A stretch of DNA of 64,000 bases from Ulva prolifera (lineage: Eukaryota > Chlorophyta > Ulvophyceae > Ulvales > Ulvaceae): positions 1,302,001-1,366,000 of the forward strand of contig CM041196.1 in the NCBI GenBank assembly GCA_023078555.1, in the 5' to 3' direction. Below, in pieces: positions 23,734-35,243 of this stretch; the stretch's first letter is position 1, and the number at the start of each line of letters is the position of its first letter. The notes under the pieces were generated by a model. That model searched no databases, was not told the origin of the DNA, and saw only the letters and a program-made list of their open reading frames with translations. A program made the translations under genes and the position numbers.

Positions 23734-24886
23734 ACAGGATGTCGTGACCATGCCCTGAACGTGTTGCCTTGCCCCGTGCAGCAATCGTTTTTTGGCGCAG
23801 AGGTAAGGACGAATGTTGATGTCTCCTGAGGTACAAGGCTGACACCGCCTGGCGCAAGCAAAAATGTTCAATCGGAACTTGACGCAGATCTTGTTACGTG
23901 CAGACCACATTCACTTGGCGTGTTCGCATGTGGTATCGCGGCGTGTATCGATTCTTCCGGGATGATCGCGCCATCTCGACGGCTTGTGATGTGCACGCGC
24001 AAGCTGGCTCGCTGGCAATACCCGACACGTTTGATTGTGCGAACATTGACGCCTGTCTGTGTTGTGCACTTGCGAGTACGGATGCGCATCACAAGTTCTT
24101 CTTGGACTGTGCTGTTGTGCGGAGCTTGTGACTGTCAGCGCAAGGCACGACCACGCAAAGATACGGTAACGTGGAATTACCACGGAATGGCATGTCGCCG
24201 CAGTTTACTGTTGTCAAGCGCAGCTCCCATGCTCCGGATCCGTCGCCGACAGAAGCCGGGCACGTTGCTGAATACGAACTGTGCACACAGCCGATCGGAA
24301 ATGGCAATGCGTCCGTGATCTCCACCTATGGCGTTCCATCTTGCGATCTGAACGAATAGTTCTGATCATCTGACAGGTTTGTATGCATATGTGCGGGGGC
24401 TTTTGATCTGCGTGCCGGACCGCCGCAGGATCTACTGAGGCATGTGCACATCGACGGATTCCAGCCAGCAGTGTGCAACGAAGGGCTATGATGCATCGAC
24501 ACAGGTCGTCACGTGCAATCAGCTGCAGTCTAATTTCTGTTCGTCTCTAGATTTACGGTATTTATGGCGACGAAGGAACTCGCAAGCAGTAGGTTGGCTG
24601 TCATGACTCCGTCCAGGGCCTACCTACACAATCGCTAGAGCCCATGCAGTCATTTAAAGTGCAACTGTAGCCTCTTGAGCACTTGATATCGAGCAGCTCG
24701 CTCCGGGATAAGCTGCTACGTCAGGTGGAAGCTAAGTAAGAACATGGATTTTATCAACTTGAACCGTATTTCTACCCTGGAAGTAGATTAGTAAAGCAAG
24801 TGTTCGCGTAGTTGCAGCAATTTGTGATCTCACCGTGGCGGAGACAGTGCTCAAGCCGCTCGCCCATTGCGGAGATACGTGCTGAA
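23734..24886. promoter_or_regulatory. Shared upstream region of two divergent genes
   Basis: Separates the start codons of TFC1 (minus) and the pantothenate kinase fusion (plus), so it must hold both promoters. No TATA-like or other core element stands out. Frames in 23.9-24.4 kb are not supported as exons. Confidence 0.45.
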
Positions 24887-27800
24887 ATGGACCTACCTCA
24901 GTCCCAGAGCCGCCTAGATTTCACAGGAGCTTCAATTGAACAAGATTGTAGCACGAAGCGCAGTGCGTGCTCGCTATATATGCCTTGTACACACGATTCG
25001 CTGGCGCTGGACGCAGTAATGGGTGCCCTGCGGATCCTATTCCTCCAAAGTATCACTCTTAAATACAACTGCAGGCGATGATAATGAGCGTGGAGCGGCT
25101 CCAGACATTGTTCTGCCTCATCAGGAGGCAGAATTCGTGCGCCATATCGCCATGGACATTGGGGGCTCTCTCATAAAACTGGTATATTTTTCACCGGAAG
25201 ATGAAGATGAAAGCTCCGATGCCATTGAATCTGATGAGTCCCCTCCAGGCTCCGGCCGAAACTCGTCGCAAGAAGACAACAGTTTCTCCAGGACTCTGGC
25301 ACAGTTTGAACAGAGCCCTGCTGCAGCAGCTCTTGTGCCACCAGCCTTACCTGACGCTCACACACAGCCAGCCGCCCTAGATCCATACCAATCTGTCCCC
25401 AATGCTCATTCTGCTGGGCTGGCCCAAGCCCAGACGCCAGATGGCTCCTCTGCGGCAGTCAGGCAGCCTGATCCCGCAGACAATGGCGTGCCGGCAACCC
25501 CACCACAGCAGCCGACCAACTCGCACAAGCCACCTCAAAGCTCCAAGGCGGATGCTCAGTCCAATCACACGTTGCCGTCGCGGCTCAGTCAGCAAAGCCT
25601 CGGCGCGGCATCAGAGAAAGCAGCACGAGGGGGGAGGCTGCACTTTGTGAAGTTTGAGACTCGCAACATTGAGGATGCCATCGGCTTTATCGAGCAGAAG
25701 CAGCTCCTCCGAAGTCGCTCCACCAACGGTGAAGCCGTAGCCCCTCTGCAGGCACGCCCCTCTCCACCTCTCCAGCAGTGATAGGTCGCTTTGCAGCATT
25801 TCTGGCGCTGCCAGTCAGAAATGAGACCTGCATATTCGGAGTTGTTCTATGTGATTGGGCCCGATGATCCAACACTTCTCTCCACCTCTCCGACATGCCT
25901 GCCTCACACCTGGCTCCAACCTACCACCTGCCAGCTTCACAGCGACTACTTGATCTGATTGCACGCATTCTCTGATGATGTCATATGAGGATGTGTACTT
26001 TAGTATTATCCGTTTACTGAAAGTCATGTGGCTCAGTGCCAGCTGTGCTTGGGGTGACCATGCTGACTGGCCAAACTCAGCCATGGACAGCTGAGCAGCC
26101 ACACATATGGGATCCAGCAGTCCACAGCGCGGCAACATATTGCAACATGAGGATCTCAATCAGGTGGTTCGAACTCGTTCACCTGAGGGCGGATCCTCAG
26201 CAGCACGCAACGCCGAGCATAGCTATGCCAAGAGCTCCAGTTGCTGTGGCGTTGACATACAACCCACCGTGGTGGGTTGAGGACGGATGGTATGAAAGCT
26301 ACCCGCTCTGTTTCAGGAGGTCGTGGGTTCGATTCTGCGTGCGCATTGGGGCGTTGAAACGGCCGTGCGTGACCACCTCGCTTAGTCCAGGAGGAGGCCC
26401 TGTGAGTTGCGTCTGGTCGTCTGAGGGGGGTTTCCAGGTGGTTGACCCCTTCGGCATATGTGGTCTCGTTGATTCGGAGTTGTCAATGTCCAAAAGGATA
26501 CGGCAGAGTCAATTCAGGTTTACTTTACTGAACACATCTGATCCAGATGCTTGGTTACACCATTGCCGAGCGAGATCCTGCTGCATTCACTCACGCTCCG
26601 GTTCCATCATTTCGCCAGCACTCCTTGGCCAGCGCAGAGGCACACATGTTGCTTTTGCGGTCCTCTCGATGTGCAGACTCGGATGGAGAGGCCGCTCTCG
26701 GTGACCGTGGCCGCACTCGTTGTAGCTCCACTCCCCAGCACAAGCTCCCACATCCCATGACCTTCAATCAGCCTCATGCCGCCCGCCCATACATCCTCAT
26801 GCCCCCTTCGCAGCCTGCCTTGCTGCCTGCACGCTCCACCGGTGCACGGCTCGGCCCCCGCCGTCGATACCTGCCGCACCCGCGAGGGCGGTGTGCTGAC
26901 CGCGGCGCGGCGGTGCAGGTACGGGCGACGGGCGGCGGCGCCTTCAAGTACGCCGATCTGTTCCGGGAGCGGCTGGGCGTGGTGCTGTGCAAGGAGGACG
27001 AGATGGCGTGCCTCGTCGATGGCTGCAGCTTCCTGCTCAAGGCCATCCGCCGGGAGGCCTTCGAGTTCCAGGGTGGCGAGTATGCCTTCAAGTCTGCCGC
27101 CACAGGTATGCCCCCCAAGCACGCATGCATGGTCCACATGCATGGGCATTGCTGTCTTTTGCACCCCTCCTGGCACAGGCCGGGTGACGTGTTGCATGGG
27201 TTGCCCCGAGGTCAGATGCCACAACGCAGCTGCCGCAACGATCGATGTATGTGTGGATGCGGATATGACCGTGCGTACGAACGCAGCCGGGCATTGCTTT
27301 GCGTGTGGTGCGGCGCCCGACCTCGCGGTTCTGTCTGCAGACCTCGCGCCGCTGTACCCGTACCTCCTGGTCAACATCGGCAGCGGCGTGAGCATGATCA
27401 AGGTCGACGGCGACGGCGCGTACGAGCGCGTCAGCGGCACGAACCTCGGCGGCGGGACCTTCTGGGGCCTCTGCCGGCTGCTCACGCGCGTGCGCTCCTT
27501 CGACGAGATGCTGCGCCTGAGCAGCCGCGGCGACAGCAGCAAGGTCGACATGCTCGTCGGCGACATCTACGGCGGCAAGGACTACGAGGCTCTCGGGCTG
27601 AGCGCCGAGACGATCGCGTCGTCGTTCGGCCGCGTCGTGTCGCAGGACCAGGAGCTGGAGGACTACAACCCCGCCGGTGCGCCCGGCTGCCCCCGCCACC
27701 TTGCTGTGTGGCGCATGTGCATGTATGCATGACACACGTTTTGTCACCCAGCCCATTTAGCCAGCTCCCAGCACCGTGAAAACCATGGGGTACACGTGTC

Positions 27801-28271
27801 GACGATTCTCATGCAAGCGCGTGGCCAAACCACAGCACATACACAGACATTCTCCGGGGTACTTGCATAGCTATGTCCCCCGGGACATCAAAAACTCCGC
27901 CATTCGGCAGCGGACGCGGCGACCAAGCTACATGCATATGCAAGCGTGTGGTGTCACTGAAGGAGACACCTCAAGCGGCTTGCCAGCACCACCGCAAATA
28001 CATGCATGTGAACGATCTGGTCAATGATAGGCCATGTGTTGCGTTGTGTGGCTGCGGGGCGTTGCGGAGAGTGGACCTTTGGACTGAGCGTTGGTGCGCC
28101 GGATGCTGGCCTGTGCCGGGGCGCCCGCCTGCCCCCGCGACCTCGCCGTGTGGCGCATATGCATGTAGTTACACAGGACGGAGGCCGGGTGACAGCCCAC
28201 GTCAAAGCAGCTGCCCACCGGCGCAGACGAACTGCCGCTGCGGTGCTAGTGTCACACAGTGGCGGCGCTGA

Positions 28272-28306
<35 letters not shown>

Positions 28307-31300
28307 GCAGTGGCCATGTGACTGCAGAACATCACATCATTGCATGGCAGAATGCTGGGTGCACCTAAGAGCACGGGTTGCCGGGCGTGGGTGGAGAAGC
28401 AGCAGCGTGCGCGGCGCCAAATGAAGCTAGCCGACTCTGACATTTAGGTTCGCTTCCTTAGGTGGCAGCCGTAGAAATGCGTCATGCCGACGTTCCATTG
28501 GCGTGCAGACATTGCGCTCGCGGTGTGCCGCATGGTGTCGTACAACATCGGCCACCTGGCGTTCCTCAACGCCAAGCGCTACGGCATCACGCGCCTCTTC
28601 TTCGGCGGCTTCTTCATCCGCGGCCACCCCTACACGATGAACGTCATCTCGTACGCGATCCGCTTCTGGAGCAAGGGCGAGATGTGCGCGACCTTCCTGC
28701 GCCACGAGGGCTTCCTCGGCGCGATGGGCGCCTTCCTCAAGGGCCACCCGCTGGCGCCGCCGCGCGGCGGCGGCGCGGCCGCGGCCGCGGCGCCCGGCGC
28801 CGGCGGCCGCCTGCGCGGGCAGTTTGTGGAGCGCTTCGCGATGGGCCTGCCGTTCTCCGGGGGCACGATCCGCGGCCCGCCGTTCTCAAACCTGTCGGAG
28901 AAGGTGTCGTGGGTGGAGAAGTTTGTGCAGGTGCGTAGGCATGGCCAACATGCATGTGTGCGGGCCTTCAGGCAAAGATGTGGGTGATCGTGCCATGGTC
29001 AGATGATGTCGTGTGGGACTCTGCTGCAATGCATGAGCGCCATGCATGAGTGCAGGTCGGCACGGCGGCCGCCGAGGCCGCACGCGAGGAGCACCAGGCG
29101 AGCGGCCGCGCCCTTGCCGCCGAGCCCTCCCTCAACCTCTCCCGCAACCTCTCCCTCACCTTCCCGGACGCCCCGGTGGCGGCCGGCAGCAGCCCCCGAC
29201 TCTTGACGTCCGCAGCGTCCTCCTCCAGCCGCGGCGACTCCGCCGGCCTCGGCGGCTCCGCGGCGGCCGCGTCGTGTGCGGCCGCCGTCGACATGAAGAT
29301 CGGCGTGCTGCACTACTCCCCCGGCCACGAGCCGTTCCCCCTCCTCGCGGACCCGGCCCACTACAACGCGGACACGTACGACCTCCGGGACCCGGAGGAA
29401 CGGGAGTTCTGGCTGAGCACGCTCGCGAGCACGGTGCCGACGGTCGTCGCGAAGGCATGCGGTGCGGCCGGGGAGCGGGGGAGCGTGCGCCGGCGCGCGC
29501 AGGCGATGGGCAAGGCGCTCGCCGCGCACCTCGAGCGCCTGCGCAGCCACCCCGAGGCGTACGGCCTGCTCGGCCTCGCGGAGGTGTTTGAGATGCGGGA
29601 GGACTGCCTGCGCGAGTTCCGCTTCTACGACATCCACGCGTGCGCTCCTCCCCCTGTGTTACCGACCCCGGAGGACCTGCCAGGGGCCTTGAGCGTGTGG
29701 CCGCCTCCCGCCTGGCGGGATTGCTGAAGCCCCCGCCATCGCGGCCGGCACTCGGCGGCGTTCGTTGCTGTTGTGAAGCCGCGTATGAGGCCTTCTCGCT
29801 CGGCGCCAAGGTCTTCAATGCCACCACGCACAGCAGCCCGCAGGCACGCTGAGCTCAAGTGGAACAATCGGCTGTGCAACTGTGCAACTGTGCAAATGGA
29901 AATCCCAAAAGCGCATCCGCTGTGCCGCAGTGCATCGTGGCTCCTCTCAGTGCTGACAGTCTGCAGGCAGAGCCGTCTGGCCGCAAATATACTCTGGCGG
30001 CACTGATGGGGGCGGTGTGGTGGCACGGACCCCCACCGACCTCCTAAACCCCTTTGTCAGTCCCGGGATGCCAGAGGTGTGACCGGCACACGGTCAACAC
30101 CTCATGCATGCGTGCAGGAAGGACAAGCAGCGCGAGAATGCGGCGGCGCTGCAGGTGCTGGGCGACCTGTTTGCGGAGCTCGACGGCATGGCGGCGCGGC
30201 CGCGGCTGCACGCGCTCGTGCAGGGCGTGCTCGCCGCCAACATCTTCGACTGGGGCGCGCAGGCCTGCGTCGACCTGTACCACGAGGGCACGATCCTGGA
30301 CCTGTACCAGCAGGCCCGCAACGACCTCGCGCAGCGGCCGTGGCGCGTCGACGACTACGACGCGCTGGAGGCGGCGTGGTTTGCGGAGGAGCACCGCGGC
30401 CTCAACGAGCACGGCACGCACCCCCTCCCCCTTCCCTAAATCGAGCTTTTCCTCCTTATCATGGTGGCATGCTGTCTAACAATGGGAGCTTGCTCCTCCT
30501 CGTTGCGTTGGCCTGCTGTGACGTGTTGCATTGCCGTGAGCTGTGGCACGCAAGAGACATGAGCACCGATTGTCGTCTTGAGAGAGCTTCTTGTGCTGTG
30601 GCTTGCACTGTTGAGTTTGCAAGAGGCACGCGTGTCGGCCGGGCGTGAAGGCCCGTTGTCTTAAGTTTTCTTGCAAAGCGCACGCAGGCGCCCTCCGCTA
30701 GAGTTTTAGGGTCACCAGGTGACGGCAGCGGGGGTATTTCTTGCGCATACAATGTTGATGCGGCGACATGATGGCTTGCGGTCAACACCCAGGCAGGGGT
30801 GACAGGTGGCGGCTGGTGCATGTGGACGCAGCGCAGTCTGTGATGCTACGGCATCCACACTTTCAGTGCGCCCAGTATCGCATGGTGCTTTGAGATGCCG
30901 GCCAGCCCAACAAGGCCGGCGCCCTGCTTCACATGTGCCATGAACCTGGCGTAAAGTACGCCACACGCACCTTGGGCGCGCCATGATGCTGTGCCCTGAA
31001 CAGATCGCGAGCGCTGTGCAGGGCGCGTGCGCAGCCCGTTCCGCAAGGCGATGCTGTTTGTGGACAACGCGGGCGCGGATGCCGTCCTCGGCATGGTGCC
31101 CCTTGCGCGCGAGCTCCTCGCGTCGGGAGCCGACGTCGTCCTCGTCGCGAACTCCTACCCCGCCATCAACGACATCACCGCACAGGAGCTCGCGCACGTC
31201 ATCGACGCTTTCTGCGTGCCCGCCTGCGGCATCATCGCCGCGGCGCGCGCCGCGGCGACCACGCGCTGCCGCGGCACGCGCGCCGCGCCGGCGGCGGCCG

Positions 31301-31599
31301 CTGCCGCGGCGGGGCCGCGGCTGCAGGTGTGCGGCAGCGGCGCGGGGGGGCCGTGCCTGGACCTGCGGCGCGTGAGCGCGGAGGTCGCGGCCGCGAGCCG
31401 GAACGTCGACCTGGTCGTGATCGAGGGGATGGGGCGGGCGGTGCACACGAACCTGAACGCGCGGTTCACGTGCCCGGTGCTGAAGCTCGCCATGATCAAG
31501 ACGCAGCGCGTCGCGGAGCGGCTGTTCAATGGCAAGCTGTTTGACTGCATGTGCCGGTTTGATAGGCCTGCAGGTGATGATGACTCGGCGCCAGGGTGA
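24887..31599 (+). CDS. PANK2: Pantothenate kinase-DUF89 phosphatase fusion (plant PANK2 / animal PANK4 type)
   Basis: Eight exons: 24887-25022, 25075-25736, 26919-27105, 27341-27676, 28509-28930, 29056-29639, 30118-30413 and 31022-31599, giving 1066 aa. The kinase half (to about residue 580) has MDIGGSLIKLVYF, ATGGGAFKYADLF, PYLLVNIGSGVSMIKV, YERVSGTNLGGGTFWGL and RLFFGGFFIRG. The Arg before the SGT turn, lost in vertebrate PANK4, is present, which favours an active kinase. The DUF89 half has FDWGAQACVDL, a metal-site DNAGADAVLG and NSYPAINDIT; DUF89 members are metal-dependent phosphatases thought to remove damaged 4'-phosphopantetheine forms. A 147-residue low-complexity insert (residues 85-231, Ser/Pro/Gln/Ala-rich) splits the N-terminal kinase fold. 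An Ala-rich insert also sits in DUF89. Intron 1 is only 52 bp. Intron 7 appears to use a GC donor (GCACGCACC). Confidence 0.93.
26250..26530 (+). mobile_element. tRNA-derived SINE, fullest copy (family A)
   Basis: Lies in intron 2 of the pantothenate kinase fusion gene. The head contains GGATGGTATGAAAGC, a weak Pol III A box, and GTGGGTTCGATTC, an excellent B box, about 30 bases apart as in a tRNA gene. A unique body follows (GGTTTCCAGGTGGTTGACC, GGCATATGTGGTC, GTTGTCAATGTCC) and a conserved end (TTCAGGTTTACTTTACT). Just upstream a 9-base inverted repeat, CAACCCACC/GGTGGGTTG, flanks two bases. Other copies carry the body and tail only. Confidence 0.8.
27679..28174 (+). repeat. Direct duplication of the intron's own 5' end
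   Basis: About 50 bases at the start of intron 4 (27679-27730) recur at 28121-28174: GCGCCCG-CTGCCCCCGC and GTGTGGCGCAT-TGCATGTA are shared with few changes. The inner copy runs on into a repeat family B fragment (GTAGTTACACAGGACGGAGG). Confidence 0.75.
28274..28305. repeat. Poly-G tract (32 bases)
   Basis: G on the coding strand of the pantothenate kinase gene, in mid-intron 4. This is the opposite polarity to the donor-adjacent C tracts. Confidence 0.95.
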
Positions 31600-32660
31600 A
31601 GGCCCCCCTGCCTCCATGGCATGTTGTGTCAGCCGCTGCCACCATGGTGGCACCGTCCCACATCACCGGGCTGCGGATTCGCAGAGCGGGGTGAGGCACT
31701 GGCTGCCCGTGGTGCTGCAGGACATGCCCGAGAGGGGTGGAGCAGCTGCCTGGGGTAGAGGGGGCACGGGCTCATGTGGCGACTGTGGGGCTGGGCCGCG
31801 ATGAGTGTGATGTGCGCACACAACAGCATCCAGGGCTGCACTTGGATGGTGGTATAGGGCAGCATCTTGCAGCTGCGCAGGGGCATGCTGTGGGTGTTAT
31901 TGACTTCGTGTCACTAGAAATGAGGCACCGGCGTAGGGTGACGTTGCCGGCGACACTGCTTTCCTTCTATTTTACTGCCGACTCATGACCAGCTGATTTG
32001 CTTTTTCACTGACTGCATCGCAATTGAGCAAAAGATTGAACGACCATATTGCGCTTGGCCTGTGTGTGCGTTTTGTTGCGCACTAACTAGCATAGTATTT
32101 ATGGGCGCTACAGAATCTCATTCGCCCCCAAAGTCAGGACAAAGCCGCTATGAACACTATTGTTGCGGGACCACCCATGGAGGAAGTAAGCTTGCCACTA
32201 TGGCACATGTGGTCTCTGGAAGAAGCAGCGTGATGCCCAGGTGTCCAGGACACAGTGGTTGTTGTAACACATGATGGCATTGTGCATAAGTTCACCTGCC
32301 GGTGCTGGCTTTGACACACAGCCATGCCTCGTTTTATGAAGCTGCAACGCTCTTGAATACCCTTCCAGGCTAAATAGCCTGACTTTATGGCCCCATATGC
32401 CTCATTGTATTGAATAATTGAAACAAGCATTCGTTGGGGTAATTGTACCAGGCTGACCAGGGATGGAAAGGCCCAAGAAAGACCTGAGATATCGAGTTTG
32501 TCGACAGCTCGGCCGTGCCGTGTACGTGAGCACTGGCTCTGGTACTTGCGCGAATCGGAGACACCTCAACGATCACACAACGTACCATGCTCAAGAGCCA
32601 TTACAAGTGGATTGCGATGTGCATAAATTGTGTAAAGTGAGGTTGCTGCAGCGCGCAATT
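31600..32660. other. Intergenic region
   Basis: Between the PANK-DUF89 gene and the small membrane-protein gene. I see no supported feature. Confidence 0.55.
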
Positions 32661-33002
32661 ATGACGGGCACGCTGGGGAACAGCGGCAGCACGGCTGAAA
32701 TCAGTAGCAGGCGTGCGATTTATGCAATTATCATGGTCGTGCTGCTGTTTTCTGGATTTGCTGCTACCGTGATGTACATCCACGAGGCCACACACCATCA
32801 CATCTACTTCTTCCCACTGTTTCCACCGTTCTTCCTGCTGACACTGATGGCAGCAATGCCTCTGATTTTCTATGTCTCCTATTTCAAGGAGCTGAAGCAC
32901 CTGCACCCTCTCAATCCCCGAGACTACTTCAGGCTTGCGAAACAGGCCCTCCAGGCGATCAACAACAATGGGAACATGAAAATTGCAGCCAAAGATTTAT
33001 GA
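32661..33002 (+). CDS. Small two-helix membrane protein, unknown function
   Basis: A single open exon encodes 113 aa starting MTGTLGNSGS. Two strongly hydrophobic segments are visible: about residues 19-38 (AIYAIIMVVLLFSGFAATVM) and about 50-74 (YFFPLFPPFFLLTL...IFYVSYF), separated by a short His-rich turn (HEATHHHIY). A basic, polar tail follows (FKELKHLHPLNPRDYF...NMKIAAKDL). The frame stays open upstream of the ATG, so an extra 5' exon cannot be excluded. I recognise no family. Codon use resembles the neighbouring Ycf33 gene, not the GC-extreme exons. Confidence 0.55.
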   Translation: MTGTLGNSGSTAEISSRRAIYAIIMVVLLFSGFAATVMYIHEATHHHIYFFPLFPPFFLLTLMAAMPLIFYVSYFKELKHLHPLNPRDYFRLAKQALQAINNNGNMKIAAKDL

Positions 33003-33373
33003 TCCTGCATGACGTTCTGGTGTGACCTCTTGCATCCTCGAAATAGCTGCTCTGCTGGTGTGGACTGTGCACAAACCAGCCAGTTGCGACTCCTTCACAG
33101 AACACTGCGGTACACCTGTAGCCATGTCTCCAACCGCTGCACATATCTCTCTGCTACAGAGTGCTGGACACGCACGATACTCTTGAGCTATCCCTGGTGT
33201 AATTTGTCCTCGTGGCTGTACTGAACTTGTGTTTCTGGCTACATACGCTTCTTCTGTCGTGTCTTTCGTGAGCCCACGCATCAGTGATTGTGTAGGCCCT
33301 ACAGCTAGTGCGCCTCGAGGTCTGCGAAGCTACACTCGTTAATAGAATTCCTTGATCAGCACGCATAGTCACT

Positions 33374-34104
33374 ATGGCGTGCGCACACTGTCTGAAAGTA
33401 ATCCAACCGTCAAGGCCCGCTATACGTAGCAACGGGCTTGTGGCCAGATCGTCCCGTCGATCATGGGACCACACCACTGCCGTTTCTGCCTCCATGCTAG
33501 GTACGCTACGGACCGTCGATGGGGGTCATCTACCGAATACAGCAGTGGCTGCGCTGTGCCCGGATCCTTGCAACACAGAATCAGGCCACGTTCATTGGTA
33601 CAGCTGTCGCGCACACATTGGCAACGTTCAGTGCTGTTATTCATGTCAGCTGTCAGTCCTGCCTGAAGTCGCCGTGACGTCATCAAGTTACCTCGAATCG
33701 AACTTCGTGCTTCTCTTGCAGGTGCAGCCTTAGCTGTCCTCCAGGCTGGACTCCCCGAGCAGGCCCATGCCGCGGAGTCAATCACCCAAGTAGTCAACAG
33801 CTTGCCGTCGCCCGTGGGAGACATTGCGTCCGAGGCGCCAATCTGGGAGAACATCCTCCGGTACATCCAGTACTTTTTCTCGATCATGCTGGGAACAGGC
33901 TATGTCATGCTCAAGCCAGTGGGCCGCCTCCTCAAGAACCCCGTCTCAGCGGTGTTCGTCATTGCCGGTATCGTGGGGACTTTCTTCTTCGTGAAGACCA
34001 CCGTCAATGCGATGCTGGGCGTAGAGGACCTGTTTGAATATGAGCCATCCAGCGCAGTCACACCTCAAGTCGCCGACGTCCTCCGTGCTGCCAAGTCAGA
34101 TTGA
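33374..34104 (+). CDS. ycf33: Ycf33/DUF751-like plastid membrane protein with transit peptide
   Basis: Two exons, 33374-33500 and 33722-34104, join at phase 1 (GTACGC...TTGCAG) to give 169 aa. Residues 1-42 are rich in Ser, Arg and Ala with almost no acids, typical of a chloroplast transit peptide. A hydrophobic stretch ending in HAAE follows, resembling a second cleavage or thylakoid-transfer signal. The mature part reads IWENILRYIQYFFSIMLG..., then LLKNPVSAVFVIAGIVGTFF and VNAMLGVEDLF, matching the WxNxxRYxxFFxxxxLG, LLKNP and AMLGL pattern of DUF751/Ycf33, with two membrane spans. In red-lineage algae and some others this gene is plastid-encoded, so the nuclear copy reflects endosymbiotic transfer. 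The molecular function of Ycf33 is poorly known; cyanobacterial work suggests a role near photosynthetic electron transport, which I cannot verify here. Confidence 0.8.
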
Positions 34105-35243
34105 GCACCTGATTTCCATGAATGTGGGGCTATGTGATGCGAATCGCATCAGTGATACCGACTTGTGTGATGCGACAGCTGCACTTGTCAAGTCTGGCCG
34201 ACGTGTTGGGTGTCAGCAAACCGCACCAGGGCCGACCATTTTGCAGCTATGTTGAGCTGGAACAGCAAGCTTCGTGACTGATCATGCCCGATTGATGCTG
34301 GCTCTGGTCCTGCACGTACCCAAGTGTGGCCTGTGCTGTGACGTGGCCGTATGGCATGTGTCCACAACTCTCTGGAGTCTAGACAATGCAAGAAGTCAGC
34401 ATGTGCACCTCCTCTGCTGGCAAACATTACGCAGCTGTCGTGATGCCGCACGGTCGTGCTGTTGTGTAAATTCTTCTTTAGACCCTGCTGCACTACATCA
34501 GACCACTTTGCATGGAAATACACGGAGACTTTGCACAGTCTCGACATGAATGACTCCGTGCTGTTGTTTACACATATCAGGTGCAGCTGTTTCGCCCCTG
34601 GTCCATGACTACATCTGGTCCGCAACCCATGTGCTTACTATCAGTAATGTACCGCATGCCACTCACAGTGGTGTACGTGGCTTGGAACGCATCGATCAGT
34701 CCGGGTTTCAGAGCTGACGATGTCCTGATGGACATGGCGATGCGTCTCTGCTCTGTCCGTTGCTTCAATCTTTGGCTGGAATCTCCGGCAGGGCTGTGGT
34801 ATGCGCTCGTGCCCGGCCTTGTGTGCCACGAACGAGCGATTGGAATTTGCAAGTGGAATCCGAGAAACGGCTCCATGCCCAGCCTCTGTCCTTTGCAACT
34901 ACATCCATACACTCTGTCACTGCCCCTCATGAGTGCCGCCACCAAAGCCGTGGGAGATGGTCTGCAAACAGCAAACTATGCCACATGGCCAACACGGCAC
35001 ACGCCCGTCGGGGCTGCACATTGCCGCCTCTAATCACCAGCCTCACACATGTGCCTCGGATGCGGCTGCCCCAGGCTTGCTCGACCCCGTAGAAACCTCA
35101 CCCACAAACCCCGGGCAAGCGCGTCGAAGCCACGCCCGGTGAGTAAACACATGCATGCAGCAGGTGATGGCCCTGTTCACAGATCTGCAGCCATGCTGGC
35201 GGTCGCGGCGATGGAAGCATGCGGTGCTGCTGCCCTGGGGGCG
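34105..35243. other. Convergent intergenic region
   Basis: Between the stops of the Ycf33-like gene and the MA3 gene. Contains a reverse copy of repeat family B; no gene seen. Confidence 0.6.
34790..34925 (-). repeat. Repeat family B, reverse copy
   Basis: The reverse complement reads GTAGTTGCAAAGGACAGAGG, then TCTCGGATTCCACT, TTCGTGGCAC and GGCCGGGCACGAGCG, matching 37090-37215 and 10613-10850. Confidence 0.8.

Noticed and set aside
26290-26345. A functional tRNA gene
   Set aside because: The B box is good but no acceptor stem or cloverleaf can be drawn; it fits a SINE head.
33722-34104. A plastid-genome fragment inserted into the nucleus
   Set aside because: The gene has a spliceosomal intron and transit peptide and is GC-balanced, so it is an established nuclear gene.
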